DNA from: DATKZM01 sp035527975
Lineage (GTDB): Bacteria > Pseudomonadota > Alphaproteobacteria > JAPULJ01
Direction: 5' to 3'
NCBI GenBank assembly: GCA_035527975.1
Contig: DATKZM010000121.1
Coordinates: 4,282 to 68,281, forward strand
DNA: 64,000 bases
The stretch's first letter is position 1. Every line of letters begins with the position of its first letter. Position numbers and translations under genes: made by a program. This document shows, in pieces, positions 36,896 to 46,030 of the stretch. The notes under the pieces were generated by a model. It saw only the letters and a list, made by a program, of their open reading frames with translations, was not told the DNA's origin and made no database searches.

Positions 36896-38119
36896 CTATG
36901 ATTTCGAGAGCTTGGCTTGTAAGGCGATATACCGGTCCACGGCCCGGACAATGGCGCGCGCCAGCTTGGCATGATGGGCTGGGCTCCGCAACAACCGCTC
37001 GTCGGCGGAGTTGGAGAGATAGCCCAGTTCAATCAGCACCGACGGCACGTCGGGCGCGCGCAGGACGGCGAAGCCGGCAAAGCGGTGTTTTTTGTTGCGG
37101 ACCAGATTGATCTCGCGCCGCAAATCACCGATCAGAAAGCGCGCCAGACGGATCGAACGGTTCATCGTTTCGCGCTGCGCCAGGTCGATCAGAATATTGC
37201 GCACCTCGCCGCTTTCACGGCCAAGATCAATGCCGGCGATGATGTCGGCCTTGTTCTCCTTCTGCGCCAGCGCCGCGGCCTCATCGTCGGAAGCCTTCTC
37301 CGACAATGTGTAGACCGCCGCGCCGCGAAACGATTTGATGGAGAGCGCATCGGCATGCAGCGAGATGAAGAGATCGCCTTCGGCCTTGCGCGCGATCGCG
37401 ATCCGTTGGCGCAGCGGCACGAACGTATCGCCGTTGCGGGTCATCACGACTTTGTACTTGCCCGTCGCCAGCAGGCGGCGACGCACCGCGCGGGCAACCT
37501 TGAACGTGACATGCTTTTCCCGCGTGCCATGTTTGCCGCGCGTGCCAGGATCGATGCCGCCATGGCCCGGATCGAGCACGATCACCGGCTTGTGGCTTGG
37601 CGGGCGTTTTCCCCTTGGGGTTCGCCGGATCGCCCGGTCGCCGCGCTGGCGGCGAGCTGGACCGCGCACGCCGCTCAGGAAAGCCTCCTGCGAGACCGGT
37701 TTTAAGTCGAGCACGAAGCGATAGCTGCTGACCTTGCCACGCGGCGGCAACACAAACGCCCGCACGATCGTGGCAGGCTGACGCAGTTCGATGACAATGC
37801 GGTTTGCGCCAACGGTGAAGGCTCCGAAACGGTAGGTCCTGATGACCGCATTGCGCTGCCGCGGCCCCTCGCGCCGGGTCCGCCAGCTGAGCTTCGGCAG
37901 ATCGATGACGACGCGGTTCGGATGGGCGATTGTGAAGGTTCGGTGGCGAACCGGCCCGCTTAAATCGACTACGAAGCGGGTTTCTTCTCCGTGCGATCCG
38001 ATGCGCACACCTGTCGCGTCGACCGCATTTTCCGCGGCTCCCGCCGCGGTGGCGGCGCCGGCAAGGGCAAGAAGGAGAATAACCTCCATCCGCCACATAT
38101 TGCGTCGACTGCGTTGCAT
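36896..38119 (-). CDS. amiC: N-acetylmuramoyl-L-alanine amidase (AmiC-like, AMIN + Amidase_3)
   Basis: 407 residues. A signal peptide (about 1-29) is followed by an AMIN targeting domain (about 35-130) and a zinc amidase_3 domain. The zinc ligand histidine lies near residue 186 in VLDPGHGGIDPG, with FISLHADA and the catalytic Glu in ELGYLSN. It cleaves the stem peptide during septal splitting. A basic linker joins the two domains. Divergent from rne, cotranscribed direction with mrcA downstream, 114 bp apart. Confidence 0.94.
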   Translation of the reverse strand: MQRSRRNMWRMEVILLLALAGAATAAGAAENAVDATGVRIGSHGEETRFVVDLSGPVRHRTFTIAHPNRVVIDLPKLSWRTRREGPRQRNAVIRTYRFGAFTVGANRIVIELRQPATIVRAFVLPPRGKVSSYRFVLDLKPVSQEAFLSGVRGPARRQRGDRAIRRTPRGKRPPSHKPVIVLDPGHGGIDPGTRGKHGTREKHVTFKVARAVRRRLLATGKYKVVMTRNGDTFVPLRQRIAIARKAEGDLFISLHADALSIKSFRGAAVYTLSEKASDDEAAALAQKENKADIIAGIDLGRESGEVRNILIDLAQRETMNRSIRLARFLIGDLRREINLVRNKKHRFAGFAVLRAPDVPSVLIELGYLSNSADERLLRSPAHHAKLARAIVRAVDRYIALQAKLSKS

Positions 38120-38607
38120 TAACCCTATATATACCCAGATCGGGATGCGTTTTCAACGCACCCGTGGCCTGTATTGAGCGGCATGTGAGTGGCGGTTGCG
38201 CCGGAATAGTGATTCGCCACGAGGCGAGTAAACGTGCCCGCGCTGTCGCCGAATTAGGGCAGAAATGGAAATGTCGTTGTTGTTATGCGGCAGTCTGACT
38301 ATTTTATAAGGCGTGCTGCGGCCTTGACCGGTGCGTCGTTCAGAGCACGAACCGGTCACCCGGCCTTCGAAAGCAACCTGCAGACAACCTGCTGGCTGCT
38401 TCGTTGCCCCGGGATCGGGGCCGCAGTGAGGTGAAATGGTTTCGAGGCCGTTCGCGTGATCGTGGGAATGCGGTCACCCAGCTCCCCGCCCCGGCGACAC
38501 TCTCCGGGCCGGGTAGGAATGAGCGGGGAACGGCTGGAACATAGACGCACGGTGGCGCCACCCGCGACGATGTCGCGGCCAGTGGCGCACCGGCTGTGGA
38601 GATATTT
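38120..38607 (+). promoter_or_regulatory. Divergent amiC-rne intergenic region; candidate long rne leader
   Basis: 488 bp without a gene. On the plus strand TTGTTG (38277-38282) and TATTTT (38300-38305) are spaced 17 bp, giving a possible promoter about 300 nt before the rne ATG. The leader then is rich in inverted repeats, including GGTGGCGCCACC at 38551-38562. A long structured leader would suit RNase E autoregulation, known in E. coli; no homologous structure is claimed. Confidence 0.4.
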
Positions 38608-41091
38608 ATGGTAAAGAGGATGCTCATTGACGCGACGCATCCGGAAGAGACCCGGGTCGTCGTCATCAGCGGAAACCGACTAGAAGAATTCGATTACGAA
38701 ACAGAAACAAGAAAGCAGCTCAAAGGAAATATTTATCTTGCCAAGGTGACACGCGTAGAACCGTCGCTGCAGGCGGCGTTTATCGATTACGGCGGCAATC
38801 GCCACGGCTTCCTGGCCTTCAACGAAATTCATCCCGACTATTACCGCTTGCCGATCGCCGATCGCGAGGCGCTGCTGGCAGCCGACGCCGCCGAGGCCGG
38901 TGACGAAAACGGCAACGGCGAGGCGTCCGGCGACGAGCTGGAGACGGTCGGAGGCGACGAAGTCGAGGATATGCGTCGCCGCCATCGCGCGGCCTTGCGC
39001 AAGTACAAGATCCAGGAAGTCATCTCACGCCGCCAGATTGTGCTGGTTCAGGTAACCAAGGAGGAGCGCGGCAACAAAGGCGCGGCGCTCACCACGTTCG
39101 TCTCGCTGGCAGGCCGCTATTGCGTGCTCATGCCCAACACGCCGCGGGGCGGCGGCATTTCGCGCAAGATCACCAATCCAAAGGATCGCCGGCGCCTGAA
39201 ATCGGTGCTGGAGGAGCTAAAGCTGCCCGACGGGCTTGCCGTCATCCTGCGCACCGCCGGAATGGAGCGCACCAAGCTCGAGATCAAGCGCGACTACGAC
39301 TATCTGGTCAAACGCTGGGACGAGATCCGCGAATTGACCATGAAATCAACGGCACCGGCGCTGATCCACGAGGAGGCCAACCTGATCCGGCGCTCGATCC
39401 GCGACATCTATTCGCGCGAGATCGACGAGGTGCTGGTCGAAGGCGAGGAAGGCTATCGCACGGCCAAGGACTTCATGAAGTTACTCATGTCGAGCCACGC
39501 CAAGCGGGTACAGCCCTTCAAGGACCCGACCATGCCGATCTTTCATCGGTATCAGGTCGAAGGCCAGATCGACAGCATTCACGATCCGGTCGTCCAGCTG
39601 CGCTCGGGTGGCTATATCGTCATCAACCCCACCGAGGCGCTGGTCGCGATCGACGTCAACTCCGGCCGCGCCACGCGCGAGCGCAATATCGAAGAAACCG
39701 CGCTGCGCACCAATCTGGAGGCGGCCGAGGAAGTGGCGCGCCAATTGCGGCTGCGCGACCTGGCCGGGCTCATCGTGATCGATTTCATCGACATGGAGGA
39801 GAACCGCAACCAGTCGAAGGTCGAGAAGTGCCTGAAGGATTCGATGAAGGGCGAGCGGGCGCGGGTTCAGCTGGGCCGCATCAGCCCGTTCGGGCTGCTG
39901 GAGATGTCACGCCAGCGCCTGCGGCCGAGCCTCGTCGAGGCGACGATGGAGCATTGCGAACACTGCGGCGGCACGGGCCACGTGCGCTCGACCGAATCCA
40001 CGGCACTTCATGTGTTGCGCTCGATCGAGGAAGAGGGCATCCGCCAGCGCAGCACGCAGGTGACCGTGCATGTGCCGACGGCAGTGGCGCTTTACATATT
40101 GAACCAGAAGCGCAATGCGCTGGGCCTGATCGAGCAGCGCTACGGCTTCAGTGTCACGGTGGCCGGCGATGATGCGCTGATCCCGCCGGAGATGCGGATA
40201 GACCGCGTCGGCGGCCGGGCCGGCGAAGGTGTGGACGAACCGGTCGAGATCATCGCGGGCGATGAGGACGGAGACGGCAAGGCACGCCGCAAACGTGGCC
40301 GTCGCGGCCGCGGCAAGGGCGATCGCGAGGATGGCCGCGATGAGGCCGAGACGCCGCTCGCGGCCGATACCGACGATGACGACGCCGTAACGGAGAGCGA
40401 GGACGGAGCGGAAGCCGGCGACGAGAGCGAAGATGACCGGCCCAAAAAGACGCGCAGGCGCGGACGGCGCGGCGGTCGCCGGCGCTCACGCGGACGGACC
40501 CGCGAGGACGGTGCGACCGGCGACGACATTGCCGCGAGCGAAGCGCTGACCGGCGCGGCTGCGGACGACGACACTCCGGGCGCTGACACCGTGGCCCCTG
40601 ACACTCCGGCCGCTGAAACCGTGGCCACCGGCACACTGGCCGCCGAGTCCGTGGCCGCCGAGTCCGTGGCCGCCGAATCGGCGGCCGTCGAAGCGAGCGA
40701 CGATCGGGTGGCGGAGGAAAAGCCGGCCAAACGACCGCGCCGCAGGCGCGCCGGTCCGCCAAAAGCCATTGCCACGGCGGCCGAACCCATCGCCCCTGAA
40801 ACGCAAACCGTTGGTGACAATGGCCAAGGCGGCGCGGCCCAGGCGGCCGAGAGCGACGATCTGGCTGCCAAGAAACCAAAGCCCCGCCGGCGTGCTCGGC
40901 GCAAGCCCAAGTCGGATAACGGTGCGGACAAAGCTGAAATCGAACCCGCTGATCGGGGCGAGGACGCCGTGGTCGCTGCGGGCGAGGCGCCGCCGCCGGC
41001 CGCCAAGCCGGCGGACGACCCGCCGCCGGGCGGCGCCGACGCACCGGATGCCGGTCGCGGCAAGAGCTGGTTCTCGCGCATTATCGAATAG
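38608..41091 (+). CDS. rne: Ribonuclease E (RNase E/G family, degradosome)
   Basis: 827 residues from the ATG at 38608 (MVKRMLIDATHPEETRVVV), with GGAG 6 nt upstream; a GTG at 38596 is in frame but less likely. S1 RNA-binding domain (about 35-135) is split by an acidic insert around residues 90-120. The DNase I-like catalytic core holds D349 (VAIDVNSG) and D392 (LIVIDFID), and the zinc-link cysteines C450/C453 (CEHCGG). From about 560 the C-terminal half is a disordered acidic and Arg-rich scaffold with AAESV repeats, expected to bind degradosome partners. Initiates mRNA decay and rRNA processing. Confidence 0.96.
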   Translation: MVKRMLIDATHPEETRVVVISGNRLEEFDYETETRKQLKGNIYLAKVTRVEPSLQAAFIDYGGNRHGFLAFNEIHPDYYRLPIADREALLAADAAEAGDENGNGEASGDELETVGGDEVEDMRRRHRAALRKYKIQEVISRRQIVLVQVTKEERGNKGAALTTFVSLAGRYCVLMPNTPRGGGISRKITNPKDRRRLKSVLEELKLPDGLAVILRTAGMERTKLEIKRDYDYLVKRWDEIRELTMKSTAPALIHEEANLIRRSIRDIYSREIDEVLVEGEEGYRTAKDFMKLLMSSHAKRVQPFKDPTMPIFHRYQVEGQIDSIHDPVVQLRSGGYIVINPTEALVAIDVNSGRATRERNIEETALRTNLEAAEEVARQLRLRDLAGLIVIDFIDMEENRNQSKVEKCLKDSMKGERARVQLGRISPFGLLEMSRQRLRPSLVEATMEHCEHCGGTGHVRSTESTALHVLRSIEEEGIRQRSTQVTVHVPTAVALYILNQKRNALGLIEQRYGFSVTVAGDDALIPPEMRIDRVGGRAGEGVDEPVEIIAGDEDGDGKARRKRGRRGRGKGDREDGRDEAETPLAADTDDDDAVTESEDGAEAGDESEDDRPKKTRRRGRRGGRRRSRGRTREDGATGDDIAASEALTGAAADDDTPGADTVAPDTPAAETVATGTLAAESVAAESVAAESAAVEASDDRVAEEKPAKRPRRRRAGPPKAIATAAEPIAPETQTVGDNGQGGAAQAAESDDLAAKKPKPRRRARRKPKSDNGADKAEIEPADRGEDAVVAAGEAPPPAAKPADDPPPGGADAPDAGRGKSWFSRIIE
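40638..40682 (+). repeat. 15 bp in-frame tandem repeat in rne tail
   Basis: The 15 bp unit containing GGCCGCCGAGTCCGT repeats about three times and encodes VAAES units in the disordered scaffold region of RNase E. Confidence 0.7.
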
Positions 41092-41255
41092 ACGCCGAGA
41101 TCGAATAGACGCCGAGGCCGATCAGAACGCCGCATTGCGCACCGGGTCATTCAACGCCCGGTAGGCGTTTCATGCGTCCCGTTTGCCGGGTCACATCTGT
41201 CTTGGATGAACGCCTTGTTTGTCTCGAGCGTCCCGGCCGTCTCAGTTGCGATCGA

Positions 41256-42440
41256 TCATCCCAGCCACGCCGCAAGCCGGTCGGCCGCCTCGTCCATATC
41301 CTCGGTCGCGCCGGCGAACGAAAAGCGCATGAAGGCGCGTCCGCGCGCCGGATCGAAATCGAGCCCCGGGGTCGCCGCGACGCCGGTCTCGGCAAGCATA
41401 CGGCGGCAGAACTCTTGCGAATCGTTGGTCAGTTTGGCGACGTCGGCATAGATGTAAAAGGCGCCTTGGGCCGGCGCCAGATGATCGAAGCCCGCCGCCG
41501 GCAGCTTTTTCAGCAAGAGATCGCGGTTCGCCGAATAGCGCGCCACATTGGCCTGGAGTTCGTCATGGCAATCGAAGGCCGCCACCGCCGCGACCTGGCT
41601 GAGCGAGGGCGGCGAGATATAGAGGTTCTGCGCCAGGCATTCGATGGCGCGCGCCAGTTCGGCCGGGACCACCATCCAGCCGAGCCGCCAGCCGGTCATT
41701 GAGAAGTATTTGGAAAAGCTGTTGATGACGACGGCCTCGCGCGTGAATTCGAGCGCGCTGGTGCCGCGCTCGCCATAGCAGATGCCGTGATAGATCTCGT
41801 CGGAGATCAACCGGATACCGCGCGCGTGGCAATATCTGGCAAGCGCCTTCAGCTCATCCGCACTCAACATAGTGCCGGTGGGGTTCGATGGGCTGGCGAC
41901 GATGAGCCCGTCGAGCCTGCCCCCCTGGCTTTCGGCCGCCTCCAATTGCGCGACGGTGGGCTGGAAGCGGCTTTCTTCGGTCGTCGCAAGGCCGACCGGC
42001 TCGATGCCGAGCGCTGCGAGGATGTTCCGGTAACACGGATAGCCGGGCTCGGCGATCGCCACCCGGTCGCCCGGATCGAATGCCGCAAGGAACGAGACGA
42101 CGAAGGCGCCGGAACTGCCGGTGGTGACGAAGACCTGCTGCGGTGCCACCTCGACCCCGTACCAATCGCGGTAGTGCCCGGCGATTGCCGCGCGCAGGGG
42201 CGCAATGCCGAACGTGTCGGTATAGCCGAGCGTGCCGGCATCGAGCGCCGTCTTCGCCGCCGCGATGACGCCGCGCGGCGCCGGAGTGGAGGGCTGGCCA
42301 ACCTCCAGATGCAGCACGTCGCCCTTCGCCGCCTGGCGCTCAAACGCCGCGCGCATCACATCCATGACGATGAAGGGCGGGATATTGCCCCGCCGGGCAA
42401 CCTTGAGCGTCACCGGACCGTCCAGGCGGGCGCAGGCCAT
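41256..42440 (-). CDS. Class I/II PLP-dependent aminotransferase
   Basis: 394 residues. Fold-type I aminotransferase with the PLP lysine K244 in INSFSKYFSMTGWRLGW, the SPSNPTGT loop and a C-terminal RFSFAG arginine that binds the substrate carboxylate. It resembles AspC/AlaT-like and methionine-type aminotransferases; the amino acid specificity is not readable. It is convergent with rne, 164 bp away, and divergent from the M48 gene. Confidence 0.92.
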   Translation of the reverse strand: MACARLDGPVTLKVARRGNIPPFIVMDVMRAAFERQAAKGDVLHLEVGQPSTPAPRGVIAAAKTALDAGTLGYTDTFGIAPLRAAIAGHYRDWYGVEVAPQQVFVTTGSSGAFVVSFLAAFDPGDRVAIAEPGYPCYRNILAALGIEPVGLATTEESRFQPTVAQLEAAESQGGRLDGLIVASPSNPTGTMLSADELKALARYCHARGIRLISDEIYHGICYGERGTSALEFTREAVVINSFSKYFSMTGWRLGWMVVPAELARAIECLAQNLYISPPSLSQVAAVAAFDCHDELQANVARYSANRDLLLKKLPAAGFDHLAPAQGAFYIYADVAKLTNDSQEFCRRMLAETGVAATPGLDFDPARGRAFMRFSFAGATEDMDEAADRLAAWLG

Positions 42441-42554
42441 ACCTGCCCAACAAACGCCGTGTTTGCCGGCCTATAACGCCCTATATTCAGGGATACACAT
42501 AACAAGCGCCTATCCCGCTCAAGAATTCGGCAGCGCTTTTCCAGGCCCCCGGTC

Positions 42555-43949
42555 ATGCACCAACCTATGCAATTATTGCTCCGCCGGTTGCTTTCCGTCA
42601 CCCTTGTCGTCCTCCTGGTGGTCTCCGGGCTTGCCTCTTCGACCAGCGCCCAGAGACGGCGCGAAAAGCCGCTGCGTTTGATCCGCGACGCCGAGATCGA
42701 GCGGACCATCCGGGCCTATGCCGCCCCTGTGTTCGGCGCCGCCGGCATGTCGGCGGATGAGGTGAAGGTTTACCTGATCAACGACAACCGCCTCAACGCC
42801 TTTGTCGCCGGCGGTCAGAACATCTTCCTCAACACCGGCCTGTTGGTGCGCGCCGCAGATGCCGGCCAGGTCATCGGTGTGGTCGCCCACGAAGCCGGGC
42901 ACATCGCCGGCGGCCATCTGGTGCGCCTTCGCCAAGCCGTGCGCGAGGCCCAGATCAAGCAGGTCATCGCCTTCATCCTTGGCGCCGGAGCGGCGATCGC
43001 GGCCCAGGATGGACGTGCGGGCGCCGCCACCGTCTCGCTGGGCGCCAAGATCGCGGAAGGCACGTTTTTGAAGTACACCCGCGCCCATGAGCGCGCCGCC
43101 GACCAGTTCGCCGTGACGGCGATGGACCGGGCGGGCATCTCAGCGCGGGGGCTCATGGCGTTCATGCAAGTCATCGAGGACCAGGAGCTGCTGATCTCTG
43201 CGCGCCAGGACCCGTATGTGCGCACCCATCCCGTCACCAGCGAGCGTATCGCTTTCCTGCGCGCCCACATCGCGCGCTCGCCCGTGAGCGACCGCCCGCT
43301 GCCGGCGCGTTTCACGGAGATGCATCAACGCCTGCGGGCCAAGCTGGTGGGCTTTATCAATCCCATTGCCGAGGTCTTCCGGATTTACAAGCCCTCGGAT
43401 AACGCCCTGGCCTCACGCTACGCCAGGGCGGTCGCCCGCCACCGCAACGCCGAGACCGCGAAAGCGTTGGCGCTGATCGACGGATTGATCAAGGAGCGCC
43501 CGCGCGACGCCTTCTTTCATGAACTCAAAGGCCAGATCAATTTCGAGAGCGGGCGCATCCCCGAAGCCGTCGTGGCCTACCGCAAGGCCGTTGAGCTCGC
43601 CCCAGCCGAGGCACTCATCCGCGTCGGTCTCGGCCAGGCGCTGCTTGCGGTGGGAACCGAACGCGAGATCAAGCAGGGGCTTGTGCATTTGCGGGCCGCA
43701 GTGCGGCGCGAAGACGCCTATCCGCTGGCCTGGCGCCTCTTGGGAATTGCCTATGGCAAGCTTGGACGCATCGGCGAGGCGTCCTGGGCGCTGGCCGAAT
43801 ATGGGCTCCTGATCGGTGACCGCAAGCAGGTCTGGGGCAATATCGGCCGGGCGGAAAAGCTGCTCAAACGCGGCACGCCGGCCTGGTTCCGCATTCAGGA
43901 CATCAAGCGGGAAATGGGCCGAACAGAGGGCAAGCGGCGCCGGCGTTAG
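42555..43949 (+). CDS. Periplasmic M48 family zinc metalloprotease with TPR (BepA/YfgC-like)
   Basis: 464 residues. Signal peptide about 1-32 (RRLLSVTLVVLLVVSGLASS). The zinc motif is H112-E-A-G-H116 with the third ligand Glu in RAHERAADQ. A C-terminal TPR region (about 290-460) follows, as in BepA, which monitors outer-membrane protein assembly. The catalytic residues are intact. It lies downstream of the aminotransferase promoter region and before a DsbA-like gene, both envelope functions. Confidence 0.93.
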   Translation: MHQPMQLLLRRLLSVTLVVLLVVSGLASSTSAQRRREKPLRLIRDAEIERTIRAYAAPVFGAAGMSADEVKVYLINDNRLNAFVAGGQNIFLNTGLLVRAADAGQVIGVVAHEAGHIAGGHLVRLRQAVREAQIKQVIAFILGAGAAIAAQDGRAGAATVSLGAKIAEGTFLKYTRAHERAADQFAVTAMDRAGISARGLMAFMQVIEDQELLISARQDPYVRTHPVTSERIAFLRAHIARSPVSDRPLPARFTEMHQRLRAKLVGFINPIAEVFRIYKPSDNALASRYARAVARHRNAETAKALALIDGLIKERPRDAFFHELKGQINFESGRIPEAVVAYRKAVELAPAEALIRVGLGQALLAVGTEREIKQGLVHLRAAVRREDAYPLAWRLLGIAYGKLGRIGEASWALAEYGLLIGDRKQVWGNIGRAEKLLKRGTPAWFRIQDIKREMGRTEGKRRRR

Positions 43950-43952
43950 GGC

Positions 43953-43966
43953 CCGTTTGCAAACGG
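43953..43966. repeat. 14 bp perfect palindrome after the M48 stop
   Basis: CCGTTTGCAAACGG starts three bases after the stop codon of the M48 gene. It has no loop, so a protein-binding site is as likely as a terminator. Confidence 0.3.
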
Positions 43967-44138
43967 ATCGTTAGGCATCTCCCACGAAGATGTGAGCGTT
44001 TGGTGCCTTGCGCCCGGTTCGTCTTCGTCCCACTATAAACGCTATCTGGATAAGTGCGATCCGGGTCGGCGCCGCGGCACGGCATCCCAGCGTGCCGCCG
44101 TCAGGCGCCATAAGGGCTAATTTTTGAAGGATCGTTCG

Positions 44139-44906
44139 ATGCGCTTTCGCATGCTAGCCGCGGCCGCCTTCGGGGCGCTTTATATCGCCGGGGCCTCGCT
44201 CGCCGGCCCAGCCCTTGCCGAAACAGCGAAAAAGCCGCTGACCTCGGCGCAGGAAGAGGCGGTCAAGTCGCTCGTCAAGAAATACCTCATCGAGCATCCG
44301 GAGATCATCGTCGAGGCAATGGAGCGGCTGCGCGCGGAGCGTCAGAGGAAGGAAAAAGAGCAGGTCAAAGCGGCATTGGTCGCAATGCGAAGACAAATCT
44401 ACCAAGACGCGGCAAGTCCCATCGCCGGCAACAAGACCGGCGACGTCGTCATCGTGGAGTTCTTCGACTACCAGTGCGGCTATTGCAAAAGCGTTGTCGA
44501 CCGGCTGATGAAGACCGTCAAGGCTGACGGCAAGATCAAGATCGTCTTCAAGGAATTTCCCATTCTGGGGCCACAATCGGTGTTCGCCGCGCGCGCAGCG
44601 CTGGCCGCCGGGAAGCAGGGCAAGTATTTCGAGTTCCACAACGCCATGATGAAGCTGCGTGGCCAGGTGACGCAGGTGAGTGTGTTCGCGGTTGCAAAAT
44701 CGGTGGGTATCGATACCAAGCAGCTGGCCAAGGATATGCGCGATCCGGCAATCGACAAAGCGATCCGGGCCAATTTCGCGCTGGCAAAAACCCTGCGCAT
44801 CAACGGTACGCCGGCCTTTATTATTGGCGACCAACTGGTACCCGGCGCGGTCAACCAGCAGATGCTGGAAGGCTATATCGAGCAGGCCCGCAAGAAGAGC
44901 GGATAG
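44139..44906 (+). CDS. DsbA family thiol-disulfide oxidoreductase
   Basis: 255 residues from the ATG at 44139 (MRFRMLAAAAFG). A signal peptide ends near residue 28. A helical stretch (about 35-85) rich in Lys/Arg/Glu precedes the thioredoxin fold with C113-G-Y-C116 and a cis-Pro in NGTPAFIIGD. It belongs to the Com1/ScsC-like DsbA group in which the N-terminal helices mediate oligomerisation. It acts in periplasmic disulfide formation or isomerisation. Placed between the M48 protease and motA. Confidence 0.92.
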   Translation: MRFRMLAAAAFGALYIAGASLAGPALAETAKKPLTSAQEEAVKSLVKKYLIEHPEIIVEAMERLRAERQRKEKEQVKAALVAMRRQIYQDAASPIAGNKTGDVVIVEFFDYQCGYCKSVVDRLMKTVKADGKIKIVFKEFPILGPQSVFAARAALAAGKQGKYFEFHNAMMKLRGQVTQVSVFAVAKSVGIDTKQLAKDMRDPAIDKAIRANFALAKTLRINGTPAFIIGDQLVPGAVNQQMLEGYIEQARKKSG

Positions 44907-44975
44907 GACGCGGCGGGCCGCCCCCTGCCCCGGCATTCTCCCACCGACGACATCACCTTCCGGTCATAGGGGGCC

Positions 44976-45002
44976 GCCAAGCCTGATGGGCGCGGGCTTG
45001 GC
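44976..45002 (+). terminator. Possible terminator hairpin after the DsbA-like gene
   Basis: GCCAAGCC (44976-44983) and GGCTTGGC (44995-45002) form an 8 bp stem with an 11 nt loop, 70 nt after the stop. No U tract follows, so the call is weak. Confidence 0.35.
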
Positions 45003-45157
45003 TGCCCGATTCTGACCCGATCCTTCCATACCCGGGTCCTCAAAGCCGCATCAGCGCTGTCCGGTTAGTGTGTTTTTAACCTAATCCCGCCAGTTTAGAT
45101 CGGTTCCGGCGCGACCATCCAGGGTTCGCGGCCGCGATCGCCTGGGAGCTCTGTCGT

Positions 45158-46021
45158 ATGCTTGTTATCGCCGGCGCCGTCATCGTTCTGGTCAGCGTGC
45201 TCGGCGGGTATGTCGCGCTGGGCGGCCATATCGCCGTCCTGATCCAGCCATTCGAGGTGGTGATCATCTGCGGCGCCGCGGCCGGCGCGTTCATCATCAC
45301 CAACCCCAAGGACGTGCTGAGAAAGTCGCTCTCGGCGGTCATGTCGACGCTGAAGGGCTCAAAATACGACAAGCAGGCCTATCTAGAGCTGCTCGGCCTG
45401 CAATACACGCTCTTCAAGCTCGGTCGTAGCAAGGGGCCGCTGGCCCTCGAGCAGCACCTGGAGAACCCCGACGAAAGTACCGTGTTCCAAGCCTTTCCAC
45501 GCATCGCGGCCGACCATCACGCGATGACCTTCATCACCGACTATTTGCGCCTGCTGACGCTCGGCACGGACAACCCGCACGAGCTGGAATCGCTGATCGA
45601 CGAGGAAATCGAGACCCACCATCACGAGCAGAGCAAGATCTCCGGCGCCATCCAGGAGGTCGCCGATGCGCTGCCCGCGCTGGGCATCGTCGCCGCCGTG
45701 CTGGGCGTTATCAAAACCATGGGCTCGATCACCGAGCCGCCGGAAGTGCTCGGCAAGCTGATCGCCGGCGCCCTGGTGGGCACCTTCCTCGGCGTGCTGC
45801 TGGCATACGGCTTCGTCGGCCCGTTGGCCGGCGCGCTGAAGGCGATGTACGATTCGGAGACCAAGTACTACATGTGCATCAAGGCCGGCCTGGTCGCCTA
45901 TCTCCAGGGTTACGCCCCGGCGGTCTGCGTGGAGTTCGCCCGCAAGGCCCTCTACAGCTCGGTGCGGCCGACCTTCTATGAGGTCGAAGAGGCGACCGAA
46001 GCCGCGCCGAAGGTCACCTAG
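45158..46021 (+). CDS. motA: Flagellar motor stator protein MotA
   Basis: 287 residues, four membrane segments with a large cytoplasmic loop. Prolines in ALPALGIVAAVLG and GFVGPLAGA correspond to the conserved P173 and P222 of E. coli MotA, and the loop keeps the charged ELESLIDEEIE block that touches FliG. With MotB it forms the ion-conducting stator. motB starts 10 bp after the stop. No other flagellar gene is present in the window. Confidence 0.95.
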   Translation: MLVIAGAVIVLVSVLGGYVALGGHIAVLIQPFEVVIICGAAAGAFIITNPKDVLRKSLSAVMSTLKGSKYDKQAYLELLGLQYTLFKLGRSKGPLALEQHLENPDESTVFQAFPRIAADHHAMTFITDYLRLLTLGTDNPHELESLIDEEIETHHHEQSKISGAIQEVADALPALGIVAAVLGVIKTMGSITEPPEVLGKLIAGALVGTFLGVLLAYGFVGPLAGALKAMYDSETKYYMCIKAGLVAYLQGYAPAVCVEFARKALYSSVRPTFYEVEEATEAAPKVT

Positions 46022-46030
46022 CGGGGCGCC

